Part shown: positions 42,587-53,005 of the stretch, in pieces
How the letters are laid out: each line of letters begins with the position of its first letter
How positions within the stretch are numbered: position 1 is the first letter of the stretch
Assembly: GCF_964199755.1 (NCBI RefSeq)
Contig: NC_133911.1
Location: 2,073,001 to 2,137,000, forward strand
Source of the DNA: Larus michahellis
Lineage: Eukaryota; Chordata; Aves; Charadriiformes; Laridae
Length of the DNA: 64,000 nucleotides
Direction: 5' to 3'
The notes under the pieces: generated by a model
Seen by the model: the letters and a program-made list of their open reading frames with translations, nothing else
Database searches by the model: none
What the model was told of the DNA's origin: nothing
Position numbers and translations under genes: made by a program

Positions 42587-44743
42587 GTCCGGCTCTTCCA
42601 TGGCTTCGGCGACGCTGCCGGGAAAAGCGGAGAAGAGGATCGCTTCGTCTGTCTTCATCACCCTGGTGCCACCGCGGAGGGAGGTGGCCACCAAGGAGCA
42701 AACCCAAAGGGTGACGCGGCCCATCGGTGCTGAGGTCCCGGCCACCCATCGCCCCCGGAGCCCACCACCACCGTCCCCCGCGTTGCCCAATGGAGGTGAG
42801 GGGTGTCGGCGCGGGGGGCTGTGAGCGGTGCCGGGAGGATGATGATGGTGCCGAGGATGCTGCGGAGATGCTTTGCTAAAGGATGCGTGTGCAGATGGGG
42901 AGGGATATGGTTTTTGGTTTTTTTTTGTTTTTTTGGTTTTTTTTTGGGGGGGTGGTTATTCCCCAAATCCCTGCACCCACCCCAGGATGGATCCGGCTGC
43001 TGGGGAAGGGCTGTGTTTACTCTCTATCACTGGGCGCTTATCGGTGCTGTTTGTCCCCTCCGGCTGGGACGACGTTTGCTTTTGGGGTAGGTCAGTGAGC
43101 GCCGTTGCAAAGCTGTCGGGGTGCTCCCCCCCCCCCCCCCCCTCAAACCACTGCGTCTGGCTTTTGCTGCAGAAACTCCCCCAGCAGCCCCCGTGCCTTC
43201 GTCCCTGCCGGTCCTCGTCCTCTCCGAAGCGCCCCAGCCCTTGTCTGCGGAGGCGCTGGGTCCGGCGCTGCAGCAACTGGACCTGGCAGCACCCACCACC
43301 CTCCAGGTGAGGACGTTGGGGTGCAGTCTTCCCCCCAGTGCCTCAGTTTCCCCACCTGCAAGGGCATAAATGTAACGTGCCTTCGCCTTCCCCTGCTCAC
43401 CAGGCCCCTTCCGCCTTCCCTGCTGAATTGAGGCCACCCAAATTTTGCCAGGAGCAGGCAGGCAAGCGGCAGGATGCAAATGGGTACCTGGAGAGGGACG
43501 GCTCCAGAGGTAAAACTGGGGGCGGGGGGGGGGGGATGGACCCAGCTGCACAGTGCGGGCTCGTCCCCGGTTGGGGAAACTGAGGCACACAGCGCCGAAC
43601 CCCTCTCCCTTCTTCCCCCAGACATCTGCGCCTTCTGCCACAAAGCGGTGGGGCCGCGGGAGCCGACGGTGGAGGCGATGCGGAAGCAGTACCACGCCAA
43701 CTGCTTCACCTGCCGGACCTGCCACCAGCTCCTGGCCGGCCAGCGCTACTACCAAAAAGACGGGCGCCCCATGTGCGACGCCTGCTACCAGGTACCCGTC
43801 CTCCCCCGGGGACAGCCAGCACCCTCGGGGTGGTGGCAGGAGATGCTGTCCCTCCGGAGCTGGTGTGTGACGGTGTGTGTGTGTGTCCCTGTCAAAACAT
43901 CAGGCCACGCTGGAGAAATGCGCCAAGTGCCGGGGGCTGATCGCGGAGCGCATCGTCCGTGCCCTGGGCAAGGGCTACCACCCCGGCTGCTTCTGCTGCG
44001 CCGCCTGCGGCCGGGCCATCGGCGCTGAGAGCTTCGCCGTGGACGAGCAGGACGAGGTGTACTGCGTGGCTGACTTTTACAGGTTGGGGAGCGCATAAAT
44101 GGGGAAGCGACCCCCACGCTGGGGGGGTTCGGCTCGTCCCCATCACCCCACAGGCCTCACGCCGCCCTGGTTTGGTCCCATCAGGAAATACGCCGCGGTT
44201 TGCAGCGCCTGCGAGCAGCCCATCATCCCCCGCGAGGACAAGGACACCTACAAGATCGAGTGCCTGGGACGCAGTTTCCACGAGGGCTGCTACCGCTGCG
44301 AGGTACGGACCGACCCCCCCCCCCCCCCCAAAAGCCGAGGGGTTCGGCACCGAGCCTTCCCAAAGCACGGCCACGGGGCTCATGGCACCCGGGGTTGGTT
44401 TTTAGCCACCAGTTTATCTTGCAAGCGATGGGGAAGGGGGAAAAAAAATTAATAAATCAGGTGAAAAGGACAATGTGTTTGGCCAGGAGAGCTTCAGCTT
44501 TTCACGCTTTTTGACATAGTTTGTTGCTTTTTCCAAGCGCTGGTGGGTTGTGTAGGAAAGAAGGGATGCAAGGCAGCACGGGGACCCCTAAAACGTGGGT
44601 GTCCCCCCCCTTTCTCCTCTCGCCCCCAGAGCTGCGGGACACCCCTGTCGCCGGAGCCGACGGAGAACGGGTGCTACCCCCTGGGCGACCACCTTCTCTG
44701 CAAGTCCTGCCACGTCCGCCGGCGAAACGAGTCATCCTGCTAG
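42587..44743 (+). CDS. FBLIM1: FBLIM1 (migfilin), filamin-binding LIM protein, 7 coding exons
   Basis: Adaptor of cell-matrix and cell-cell junctions that links filamin, kindlin and the actin skeleton. Coding parts: 42600-42795 (exon from 42587), 43173-43306, 43404-43509, 43622-43791, 43904-44082, 44185-44302, 44630-44743; 1,017 bases, 338 residues (human 373). The N-terminus has the filamin-binding strand EKRIASSVFITLVPPRR (residues 11-27). A proline-rich linker follows, shorter than in human and without the long polyproline run. Three LIM domains follow: LIM1 from C148 (CAFC, later CRTC, CDAC), LIM2 from C208 (CAKC, CAAC, ending in aspartate), LIM3 from C268 (CSAC, CESC, CKSCH). The end is RRRNESSC. 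The ATG has T at -3 but G at +4 and matches the human start. The exon 6 donor (AG|GTTGGG) is weak, yet the next exon joins in frame. Alternative forms that skip exons are known in human. Confidence 0.96.
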
Positions 44744-45170
44744 AACCCCGCGGTTCGACCTCCCTCTTCCAGCGCCGGACACCAAAAAAAGGGGTGCATC
44801 CACCGGGATGCACCCCGTGACCAGTCCTGGGTGCCCGCTGCACCCCCAAATAGCTGCAGGACTGGAGTTTTCGTCCCCAAAACGTACCCAGGACCCCAAG
44901 CTGTGGGGCTGGCGAGGTGAAGAAGTGCAGATATAATGTCCCAGCGCTCGTCATGAACATAAAAAGCCCCGGCAGAGCAGGGGTGGCGGCGGAGCTGAGG
45001 TTATATTCACTTATTTCTTTTTTTAAATTCCTTTTCCGAGGCCGGTTTGGTTTCCTTGGATGGTTTTGTTTCTTTTTTTTCTTTCTTCTCGAGCTTCCTT
45101 GGAGTTTCACTTAAACATTTCTCTCTGCGGTGACGCAAAGAGCGGGCACTGATTTAGTTACTTGCAGTTA

Positions 45171-45176
45171 AATAAA
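45171..45176 (+). terminator. FBLIM1: Poly(A) signal, likely FBLIM1
   Basis: AATAAA in GCAGTTAAATAAAACCCC, about 430 bases after the FBLIM1 stop, followed by a T-rich region (TCGTTTCTTTCATCC). No earlier canonical hexamer was seen after the stop. Confidence 0.65.
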
Positions 45177-45199
45177 ACCCCAAGTTTTAAAACCCCTCG

Positions 45200-48100
45200 T
45201 TTCTTTCATCCGCCCTGCATTCCAAACCCATAAAACGCAAGTTTAAAAGTAAGGGGGGCGGGGGGGGAAAAGCCACTATTTCAGATTTTATAGACGTGGC
45301 CAGAGTCGGGGCGCTCGGGGCGCTGACGCCTGGGGTGCAGTGATCTGGCAGATTGCCCGGGGGGAAAAGCGGAGGGTCGGGTTTTGGGGCCGGATTTGGG
45401 ATTTTGCACTGTGCCGTGGTGTTGATGCAAGGGTGTTTGGTGGTGGGTTAATTTTGCTGACAGCCTGCGCTGTCTGGGTTCCATCCCAACCGAGTCCCGG
45501 AGCCGGCAGAGGGCAGCCGGAGCACAAATTCCTCCATCAAGCCGGAAAAACTCCAGCTAAACACCATCTCTCCTATATCCGACAGCGCCGGGATGCCGGG
45601 AAAGACCTGACAGCCCCATTTTTGCACCTTATCCAAGATAATATCGCTCTGCCATGGGATGCTTTTTGCTCTTCTCTTGGTCCAAGCCGCGAAACAGCAG
45701 AAATCTGACCATTTCTCTGCGTGCCCAACATCTGTGCAACCGATGTCGCCGACGCTTAGCGGTTTTGTTTGCGAGGGCGTTGCAAACCAGCCGGAGAAAG
45801 AGAGTGTTTTCTTTTTAACCGAAAGGGCTTAAAAAGCCACAAAATGAGAGCGGGGAAAAAAGCAAGAGCAGCTGAGACGATGTTTAATGCTTTCCCGATT
45901 AAAAAAAAAAAAAAAAGGGAGTTTCTACCAAAAAAAACAACTACCCAACCAGCAGCCGTAGGCTTCTAGGTCACGTTGTATAATGTCTCTCTAGCGCGTG
46001 CTCTATTTATGAATGAAAGGGTTAATGTATGCACGAGCCCGGCGCGGGCTCTATGATTAATCACACCGACGCCACAACTATTTCCTGCTGACTCTCCCCA
46101 TCTACAAAGCCTATTACTCAACGTTCGTTAATGTGCGTCTACGGCCCATCAATCAGGTCATAACTTGCTATAAACTTATTTATAAATAGGATGTTAATGT
46201 AAAGTCACGGTGTGTCCCGGTCATGTAAATCGGTGGCTTTGGGTCCGGCCGGGAGGGGAGGCCCTGTCCCACGCCGGGGAAGTCCCGTGCTCAAAGTCAG
46301 CTCTTGCTTTCTAAAGCCTCTCGCCCCGCGGGGAAAACCAGGCACCAAAATGATGCTAAAAAAGTAAAAAGATGTGGGCAGACTTGGCAGGGGCCAAAGG
46401 GCGCCGGGAAGGGAAGCCCCGGAGAGTAAAGGGGTTGCCTGGTTTTTTGCAATATGGGTATTTTTCCAAGCAAGGTTGTCGGGGAGGATGGAAACACCGA
46501 TGCTGAGTGGTGTTTTGGATGGGTTATTGCATTCTATGTTGGCTTAAACCCTCTGCGCAGCACCCTTGGGTGCTACCCCCCCCCGCAGAGCTAATGGTGG
46601 GAAGGGGCTGGGTATTTTCCCCGCAGAACAAGCCAGGATGGGCTTGTTTTGCACCAGGACTGTGGTGATTTTTGACTGGAGGCAGGCAGGATGATGGTTT
46701 TATCAACATGAAGCCTTGGAGAAGATGCTGAAGGGCGAGGAGAAGGGCATGGTGCAGCTGGAGAGCTTGGCATTGCAGTGAAGGGATGCAGAAGTGGTCA
46801 GATTTGGCATGTTTTTCCAGGAGCGGAGGATGGTAAGGGACAGGGATGGCTGGACACGGTGGGGGTAAGATGACAAAAGACTTATTTAAGCCTTTTTCTT
46901 CTCGGATAAGGGGAGAAGCAGTACACGCTGAGGCCCAGGGAGCGTCGCTAAGCCTGAAAAGCATGGCCCCATGCTTTCCCCAGGGAGGATCTCGAGGAAT
47001 TTCCAACGCTGGCCAAGCCGTGTGTGTGCGCGGAGGAGATTTTGCAGGGGCTGTGGGAGCTGGGTCCTATCCCGCCGCTGAGCAAGCCCACGTCAGCTGC
47101 ACCGGCTCAGCCCGTCCTTGGGCTCCTCGCCCCGCTACAAGCGCTTGTGCAAGGTCTGCTAGCAAAAAGAAAACAAATACAAATCACACACGGAGCAACA
47201 TGAAGCTCCTGCTCTGCCCTGGGAGCCCCCCAAAGCCTCACGGAACCCCCAAAGCCTTGCAGAGCACCCCCCAAGTCCCCCCAGGTGTAAAACCCGCTCG
47301 AGGTCTCTCGTCTTATTCCGGCATCGGGGCAAAAGGGCAAAGAGGATTGTACGCCTCCGAATGGCACCGGCCGGGCCCTGCCCTTCCCTCGGCTGCTGCA
47401 ATAAGCCTGTCTTTTCTTGCAATCCTTCTTGGCAGGCCAAGGAGAGCGGGGAGGGACCTGGCTGCCCTCCAAGGAGAAGCAAATGCAAATATTTCTTCAC
47501 TTCAGGCTGGGTGCGGCCCTGGGGATAAAATTTCCCCGGGCTTTCCCAGTGAAGGCATCGGATACCGTACCCTGCTGCAAGCCCCGTTTGCTCCCAGGAA
47601 TACAATGCTCTATCCCATAAAACAAAACCAAACCAAACCCGAAGGTTATCTTTCTTGCAACTCCAAGGACTGCCTGATTTTTTTAAAAAGAGCTTAAAGG
47701 AGAAGCTGGCGGGCACGGCTGTAGTATTTTTAGATCAGCGGTCAGGGTGTTGCTTCGTAACAAATAAGGCCTTTTTGCAGGTTTTTGTTTGCAAGCCCAA
47801 GATTTCTGGCATGGCGTGAGGAAAGTCAGCCCGTAAAGGGAAATGGGCTGGAAAGCGCATTTTCCCGGCATTTTCCCCAGCCAGCTGTGAGAAATGCAAA
47901 AAGCAGAGCAGGAGAGATGAGCCAGATTCCTGGCGTGCCTTCACTCCGCCATCACTGCCTTCAAGGTGCCGGGATGGAGCCGGGAACGCCGCAGGAGGGG
48001 AAACTGAAGTCAAAGAAGCCACCGGGGCTTTGCTGGATGGAGGAGCGTTGGGTGCTTAGTGCTGGTGGCGGTTTGGTGTGGGGTGTTTTTTTTTTCAAAT

Positions 48101-49100
48101 ATGATGGAGAAAGCTAGAGAAAAAAAACGGGTTTTTCCTTTGGTCGACCTGGGTTAATTGCAACCATATCCCAGCTGGCTTGCTGCAGCGTTGTCCTTCC
48201 CCGCAGAGCGTTTGGATCCATTTTCTGTGCTTTCCCGTCTTCTGCATAACCTAAAATCTAACATTTCTTACATAAAAAACGGCCTGATCCTGTTGGCTAA
48301 GGGAGAGGGGGGGAAACCAGCAGGGATTACTCTGGGAGCAGCCCAAGCCCTGAATTTCTCCAGCTTCATTATGAAGCACAGGCGGGATACGTGTATAAAA
48401 AAAGCAGTATTTTCCTCATTTTCCCATCTTTCCCTGCAAAACTGAAACACCCAGCCTCACAATTTATTTTTAAAGAAATCAATAAGGCAAGGTGAAATCA
48501 ACGCAGCCGGTTACGCAAGCGCGTTACCAGGCTGCAAGTGATACACTGGGTTATTTTAAAAAAAACCAAAAAACCAAAAACATACACACCAAAAAAACCA
48601 AACCCACCCTATTTCTGAAAATAGATGCGCAGTACACGCCTGCAAGTGGGACTTCGACATGTTATATCCCAGTTTTCCTTCATCGCATCAGCAGCAATGA
48701 CAGCATCCCGCAGCCCGATTTCCTGAAAATTAACAATTTTCGCCCAGCCCTGGCTGCAAACGGTTTAGGTTACATCTTTATTTTGCTAGAGTGTCCATCA
48801 GAGCCCATAGGTGAAGGGGTTTATTTGAAAAAAAAAAAAAAAAAAAAAGGATTTCTCGCAGAGGTTATCCCGTTTGTCAAGGCAGCTTATTGACCTCGGT
48901 GATTTATCACTGGGAAAAACGCTGGAAGGAGGGGGTGGGGGAATAGCTCCTAAAAATAAATAAATGCCTTAATTCTCTGTGCGGTTAAACTTCCCCTCAC
49001 AGCCCAAGCCAGGGGAATGTATTTTAATCTCCTTTATCGGATTGCCTCGTCCGCGGCTGAATCTTGCTGAGGCGATCGGCCTCCGCCCGGCGTTTTACCG
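45200..49100. other. Intergenic DNA, FBLIM1 to SPEN, left part
   Basis: No conserved coding exon was recognised. The human locus has UQCRHL, a primate retrocopy, at this place; no equivalent is present here. The one notable block is a non-repetitive, AT-richer stretch near 45,960-46,240, listed separately. Confidence 0.6.
45960..46240. promoter_or_regulatory. Candidate conserved non-coding element
   Basis: A complex, repeat-free, AT-rich stretch inside GC-rich surroundings. It is dense in homeodomain-type cores: TTTATGAATG, GGTTAATG, TATGATTAATCACA, CGTTAATG and ATCAATCAGGTCATAA. A hairpin GAGCCCG-GCG-CGGGCTC sits at 46,035-46,051. This texture is typical of developmental enhancers, but conservation was not tested. 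Confidence 0.35.
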
Positions 49101-49159
49101 GCACCGCGTTTTTGTGGAGAAAGAGAAAAATTAAGCAAGAAAAGGGAGGGTATTTGCCC

Positions 49160-49700
49160 GACTAAAGGGGTTGGAGGAGGAGGCCGGGGGCTGCCCCTCA
49201 CGGCTCCACAGCGCCGCCTCGCCCGCGCTGCCGCAGGAGCTGCCCCCCCGCTTCCCGCTCCACAAAATGGCCGCCCGGCGGGGCCAGGGCCAGCGGCGCC
49301 CAGGCGACAAAATGGCGCCGGGCGGGCAGCGGGGGGAAGGACGGATGATGGGCGGCTGCGGGAGGCCGGGGAGGCCAGCGTGGGCTTCAGCCGTGCCAGG
49401 AGCACGGCGGAGGGGCTCCTCCTGATGTGCGTATCCCCTCCAGGCGGGCGGCAAAAGCGCTGCGGGTGAAACCTGACCTTCCCCCCCCACACCCCCCCCT
49501 TTTTTTTTCCCCCGCCGCTGTGGCAAAAGGGTGCGAAAATGCCCAGAAACGCGCATTTCCACTCGGCCACGGGGGTGGCGGAGGCCTCGGCCTTCCCCCC
49601 CGCCGCTTCAGGCGCCATCGCTGCCTCAGGGCTCCCCCCCGGCACCATCGTCCCCTCAGTCCCTTCACGGCACAGCTCGCCGGCGCCGACCCCTGAAATG
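49160..49700. promoter_or_regulatory. CpG island of unknown transcript, with two YY1-type sites
   Basis: A CpG-rich block about 12 kb before the SPEN start has no recognised coding exon. It holds ACAAAATGGCCGCC (49,262-49,275) and GACAAAATGGCGCCG (49,306-49,320), both close to the YY1 consensus and in the same direction. It may be the promoter of an unannotated lncRNA or an upstream SPEN promoter. Confidence 0.45.
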
Positions 49701-49899
49701 GTTTGTGTTTTCTTCATGGCGTGGGGAATTTTTGGCCCAGAATTGCTCTTTCCACACGCCCCCCCCCCCCCCCCCTTCATCATCACCGCACGCAACCCGA
49801 GGTGGGTAGTTTTATGCCTAATTCTTTCTCTTCCACCGCTTTTTCTCCTTCACAGGGGTTGAAGCCACCACCATTCGTTCTCCTCACGGCATGGAAAAT

Positions 49900-51860
49900 A
49901 CCCAAACGCGCTTAAAAAAAAAAAAAAAAAAAAGACAAAACACCCGAGGATTGATTTATCTTCAGAGCTGGAGTGGCACGGGGAAGAAGCCATCACCGCT
50001 CGCCTTGCTCCCCACGACAACCTGCCCGCCATTCCGTTAATTAAAAGCATATACTTGGTGTGATCAGAGGTGGCAATACCGTAAAAAAAAAAAAAAAAAA
50101 CAAAAAAACCCCGTAACATCCAAACGCTCGTTGTTGGAGGCTGCAGCCAAGGTACCATGTATGCTTTGCCTTTTTTTTTTTTTTTATAAATGTTGCCTTA
50201 CCTTTTTTCTGTATGACAGTGTTGTTACAGGCTACCTTATAACATTGCCCCTTCTTTGTTAAAAACCACATGCCTAAAATACTGATCCTTTTTCCTGGAA
50301 TTACAGTTTTAGGCCCATACAGATGCTCTTATTTCTACATATATAGAAATATTTCTACATATTTACTACACATCTTTATATATATATGTATCTCTCTTTG
50401 TAGGGACTGCTTACAGAAAATAAACCCACACACCTAAAACACTATGATTTAATTATATATAATCACTGCAATTTTGGCCCGAATATATGTTTGATTTTAT
50501 ATATATATATATATATATATGTATTACCTTTGTTTTCCTCCATTGGCTTTCTACTACAATATATCCTAAAAGCAGGAGAAAAAAAATGCCATAAAAAAAA
50601 AAAAAAGAAAAAAACAAAAAGCAACCCATCTCTTTTTTACAATCCGTGGTGGAAGTTTGTGCCTGAATGTTTTATTTGTTCCACAGAGATGTAGATTTTC
50701 CTTGGGAGATTTGGGGAGGATTTTTTTTTTTTTTTGTTAAATTAAAAGAGGAAAAAAATACACCCAGAAAAAGAACAATAAAAGAGAACCAAAAAAGAAA
50801 AAACAAAAAAGGCACACAAAAATAAACCCCCGTAACTGAAGCTGCAAATGCAATCAAATAGTCCGGATCAGACAATTCATTGCAACAAAAAGAGAGGACA
50901 AATTAGTTGAACTGCAATGGCAGGGCTTTGCTGTAGATCCGGGAGGAGGGATCAGCTCCTTTATCCCACCATCGAGCGCTCCAAACACCACCATTTTTTT
51001 TTTTTTTATTTTTTTTTTTTTGTGCTTTGTGTCGGGGCGTTTTTATTTAAAGCCGAGCAGGCTGCAAAACCCCGCTGAGACGGGGCTGCCAATTTTTATA
51101 TAATTTTTTTTTTTTTCCCCCTGCACGCACCCCATCCTTGTGCAATCCTCTCCCTTTTATTATGTGCTCTGTTGCGCTCTCTCTTTTCTTTTTTTTCTTT
51201 TCTTTTTTTCCCCCCTCCCCTCTGCGGGTATAAAGGTTTCTCTCCTCTCCCCAGCTCGACTGCTTATTCCAGAAGTTTCTACGGGGGAGGGGAGCACCCA
51301 CTGCGGAGCCTTTGCCGCAGCACCGGGGAGGAGGAGGAGGATGCAGAGGATGCACCACCTCTCCCTGCCTTTTCCCTGGCTGGCAGCTCTTTTCCAAGCC
51401 TCTCCCCCTTGCTAGATTTCCCCATCCTTGAAAAGGATGCTGGGAAGTGTTTGCAAGGGTTTGGTTGTTGTTTTTTTTATTTTTTTATTTTTTTTTTTCC
51501 TAAATAAATTAAAAGCAGAGATGTGTCCTGATGGAGATGGATGAGGCTGGGCTCGCAGCAATGGGGTGGCTCGCAATGCCGCAGCCGTAGCGAGGGTACC
51601 GATGGCAGAAGTGACCTTTCCCAGGCGATGGGAGGGAGGCTTCCCCCCCCGTCCCGACACGCTCCCGCTTGGAATTCATTTTAAATAGCAGGGTTATTAT
51701 TTTTTTATTTTCTTTCTCCCCTCCCCTTAAAGAACAGCTTGCTCTTTCAGTGATTTCTTTTTTTTTTTTTTTTTTTTCCTTGTAGCCTGTGGGTTGAAGC
51801 TTCCTCATGATCGTGGGTTTTTTGGGTTTTTTTTGTGTGTGTGTTTTGAATTGCATTTTA
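49900..51860. repeat. AT-rich island with many A and T homopolymers
   Basis: At least eight A or T runs longer than 12 bases and a (TA)n tract (50,498-50,521) lie in a region much poorer in GC than its surroundings. No gene or transposon was recognised. Some A runs could be tails of old retrocopies, but no body could be identified. Confidence 0.7.
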
Positions 51861-51889
51861 AAATTGCCCAGCTGGAGACAAGTCTTGAT

Positions 51890-52050
51890 TAGAGCTGGAA
51901 CAATAGCTCCATTTTATTAATAATGGGAAGGATTTACAATCCTACAGCACCTTCCTTGGAAGGCTTTCAAAATCATTTGCAAACAGTCACAAATTTAAGA
52001 TTTCACAGCCCTTGGCTGTGAGGTGGGTAAGTATTTTAATGGTGCCACCA
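51890..52050 (+). repeat. Possible ancient amniote SINE remnant
   Basis: ATTAATAATGGGAAGG, CTACAGCACCTTCC, GGCTTTCAAAATCATTTGCA and GGCTGTGAGGTGGGTAAGTA follow the order of the old tRNA-type SINE/MIR family, which keeps CAAAGCACTTTACAAAC and GTGAGGTRGGTA blocks. The match is from memory. Confidence 0.3.
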
Positions 52051-52974
52051 CCAAAAATCACGTCGGTGGCAAATCTCCATTTCTGAGTGCTTAAAAAGAT
52101 GACAAATTTGTTGGGTTTTAGGGCTGCAAAGCTGGGGGTGGGGGGGAGGTTGGTAAATGGGGCTGGCTAAAAGCTGTAACCTAAATCTGTTCAGTGTTCT
52201 GTGTAGATGTAGAGTGTTTTGCTGCGTCCTGGGAACGGGGCTGTTATTTCTCCGCCTGCTCCACGCAGACCCTTCCTTCTTCCTCTTGTGAAGCTGTGGA
52301 CTTGCCTGCTTGTCAGTAAACATCTGCTTATAGATATTTTTATTTATTTATTTATTTTTTAAATTCATTACCTCTTTGTAGTCCCCAAGTGACCTCCTTT
52401 ACTGCTGGCTCCGCTGTGGTTTGACCGCAGCTTTGCATTAAAGCAGGTTTGCCAGCGCTAATGTGTCTCCCCGCGAGGCAGAGTGACCTTGCTCGGGGGA
52501 CTGGGCCCACCGACCTCATGCAGATGCTCCCCTTCGATTACAAAACCCCGCACGTGCCACTTTTTTCCAGCGCACCCCTTCCCCATCCAGCTAGCACAAG
52601 GGGGTGTTGAAATATTATGGGTGAAAGCTGCCTTATGCCTTTTTTTTTTTTTTTTTTCCCCATCCCAGGGAAATAGAGAATTGTTTGTGTAACCCCTCTC
52701 CACAGCAGATACCTTCTTTGTAAGTATTGTAAACACGCAGGGATCTCAGAGCCGGCTGGGCAGCGGGATCTGGCCTTGCCGAGGAGCGCAGGGCACAGTG
52801 CTCTGGTTGTGTGAGCGTGTGTTGTACACGGGCCACAGAAACCCACAACGTTTCTGTGGTTACTTCTGTCTGGATAGCATGAGTTGGTCCCAGGGTTTCC
52901 CCTTCCCACCGCTTACTATTTCACAAAAGCAAAGGCGGGTGCTTCTGGAAAAAGCTCTGCCTTGTGGCCTTTAA

Positions 52975-53005
<31 letters not shown>

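Noticed and set aside
49034-49795. 253-codon minus-strand frame in the orphan CpG island
   Set aside because: Composition is typical of CpG-island DNA (Ala, Pro, Arg, Gly) and no family was recognised.
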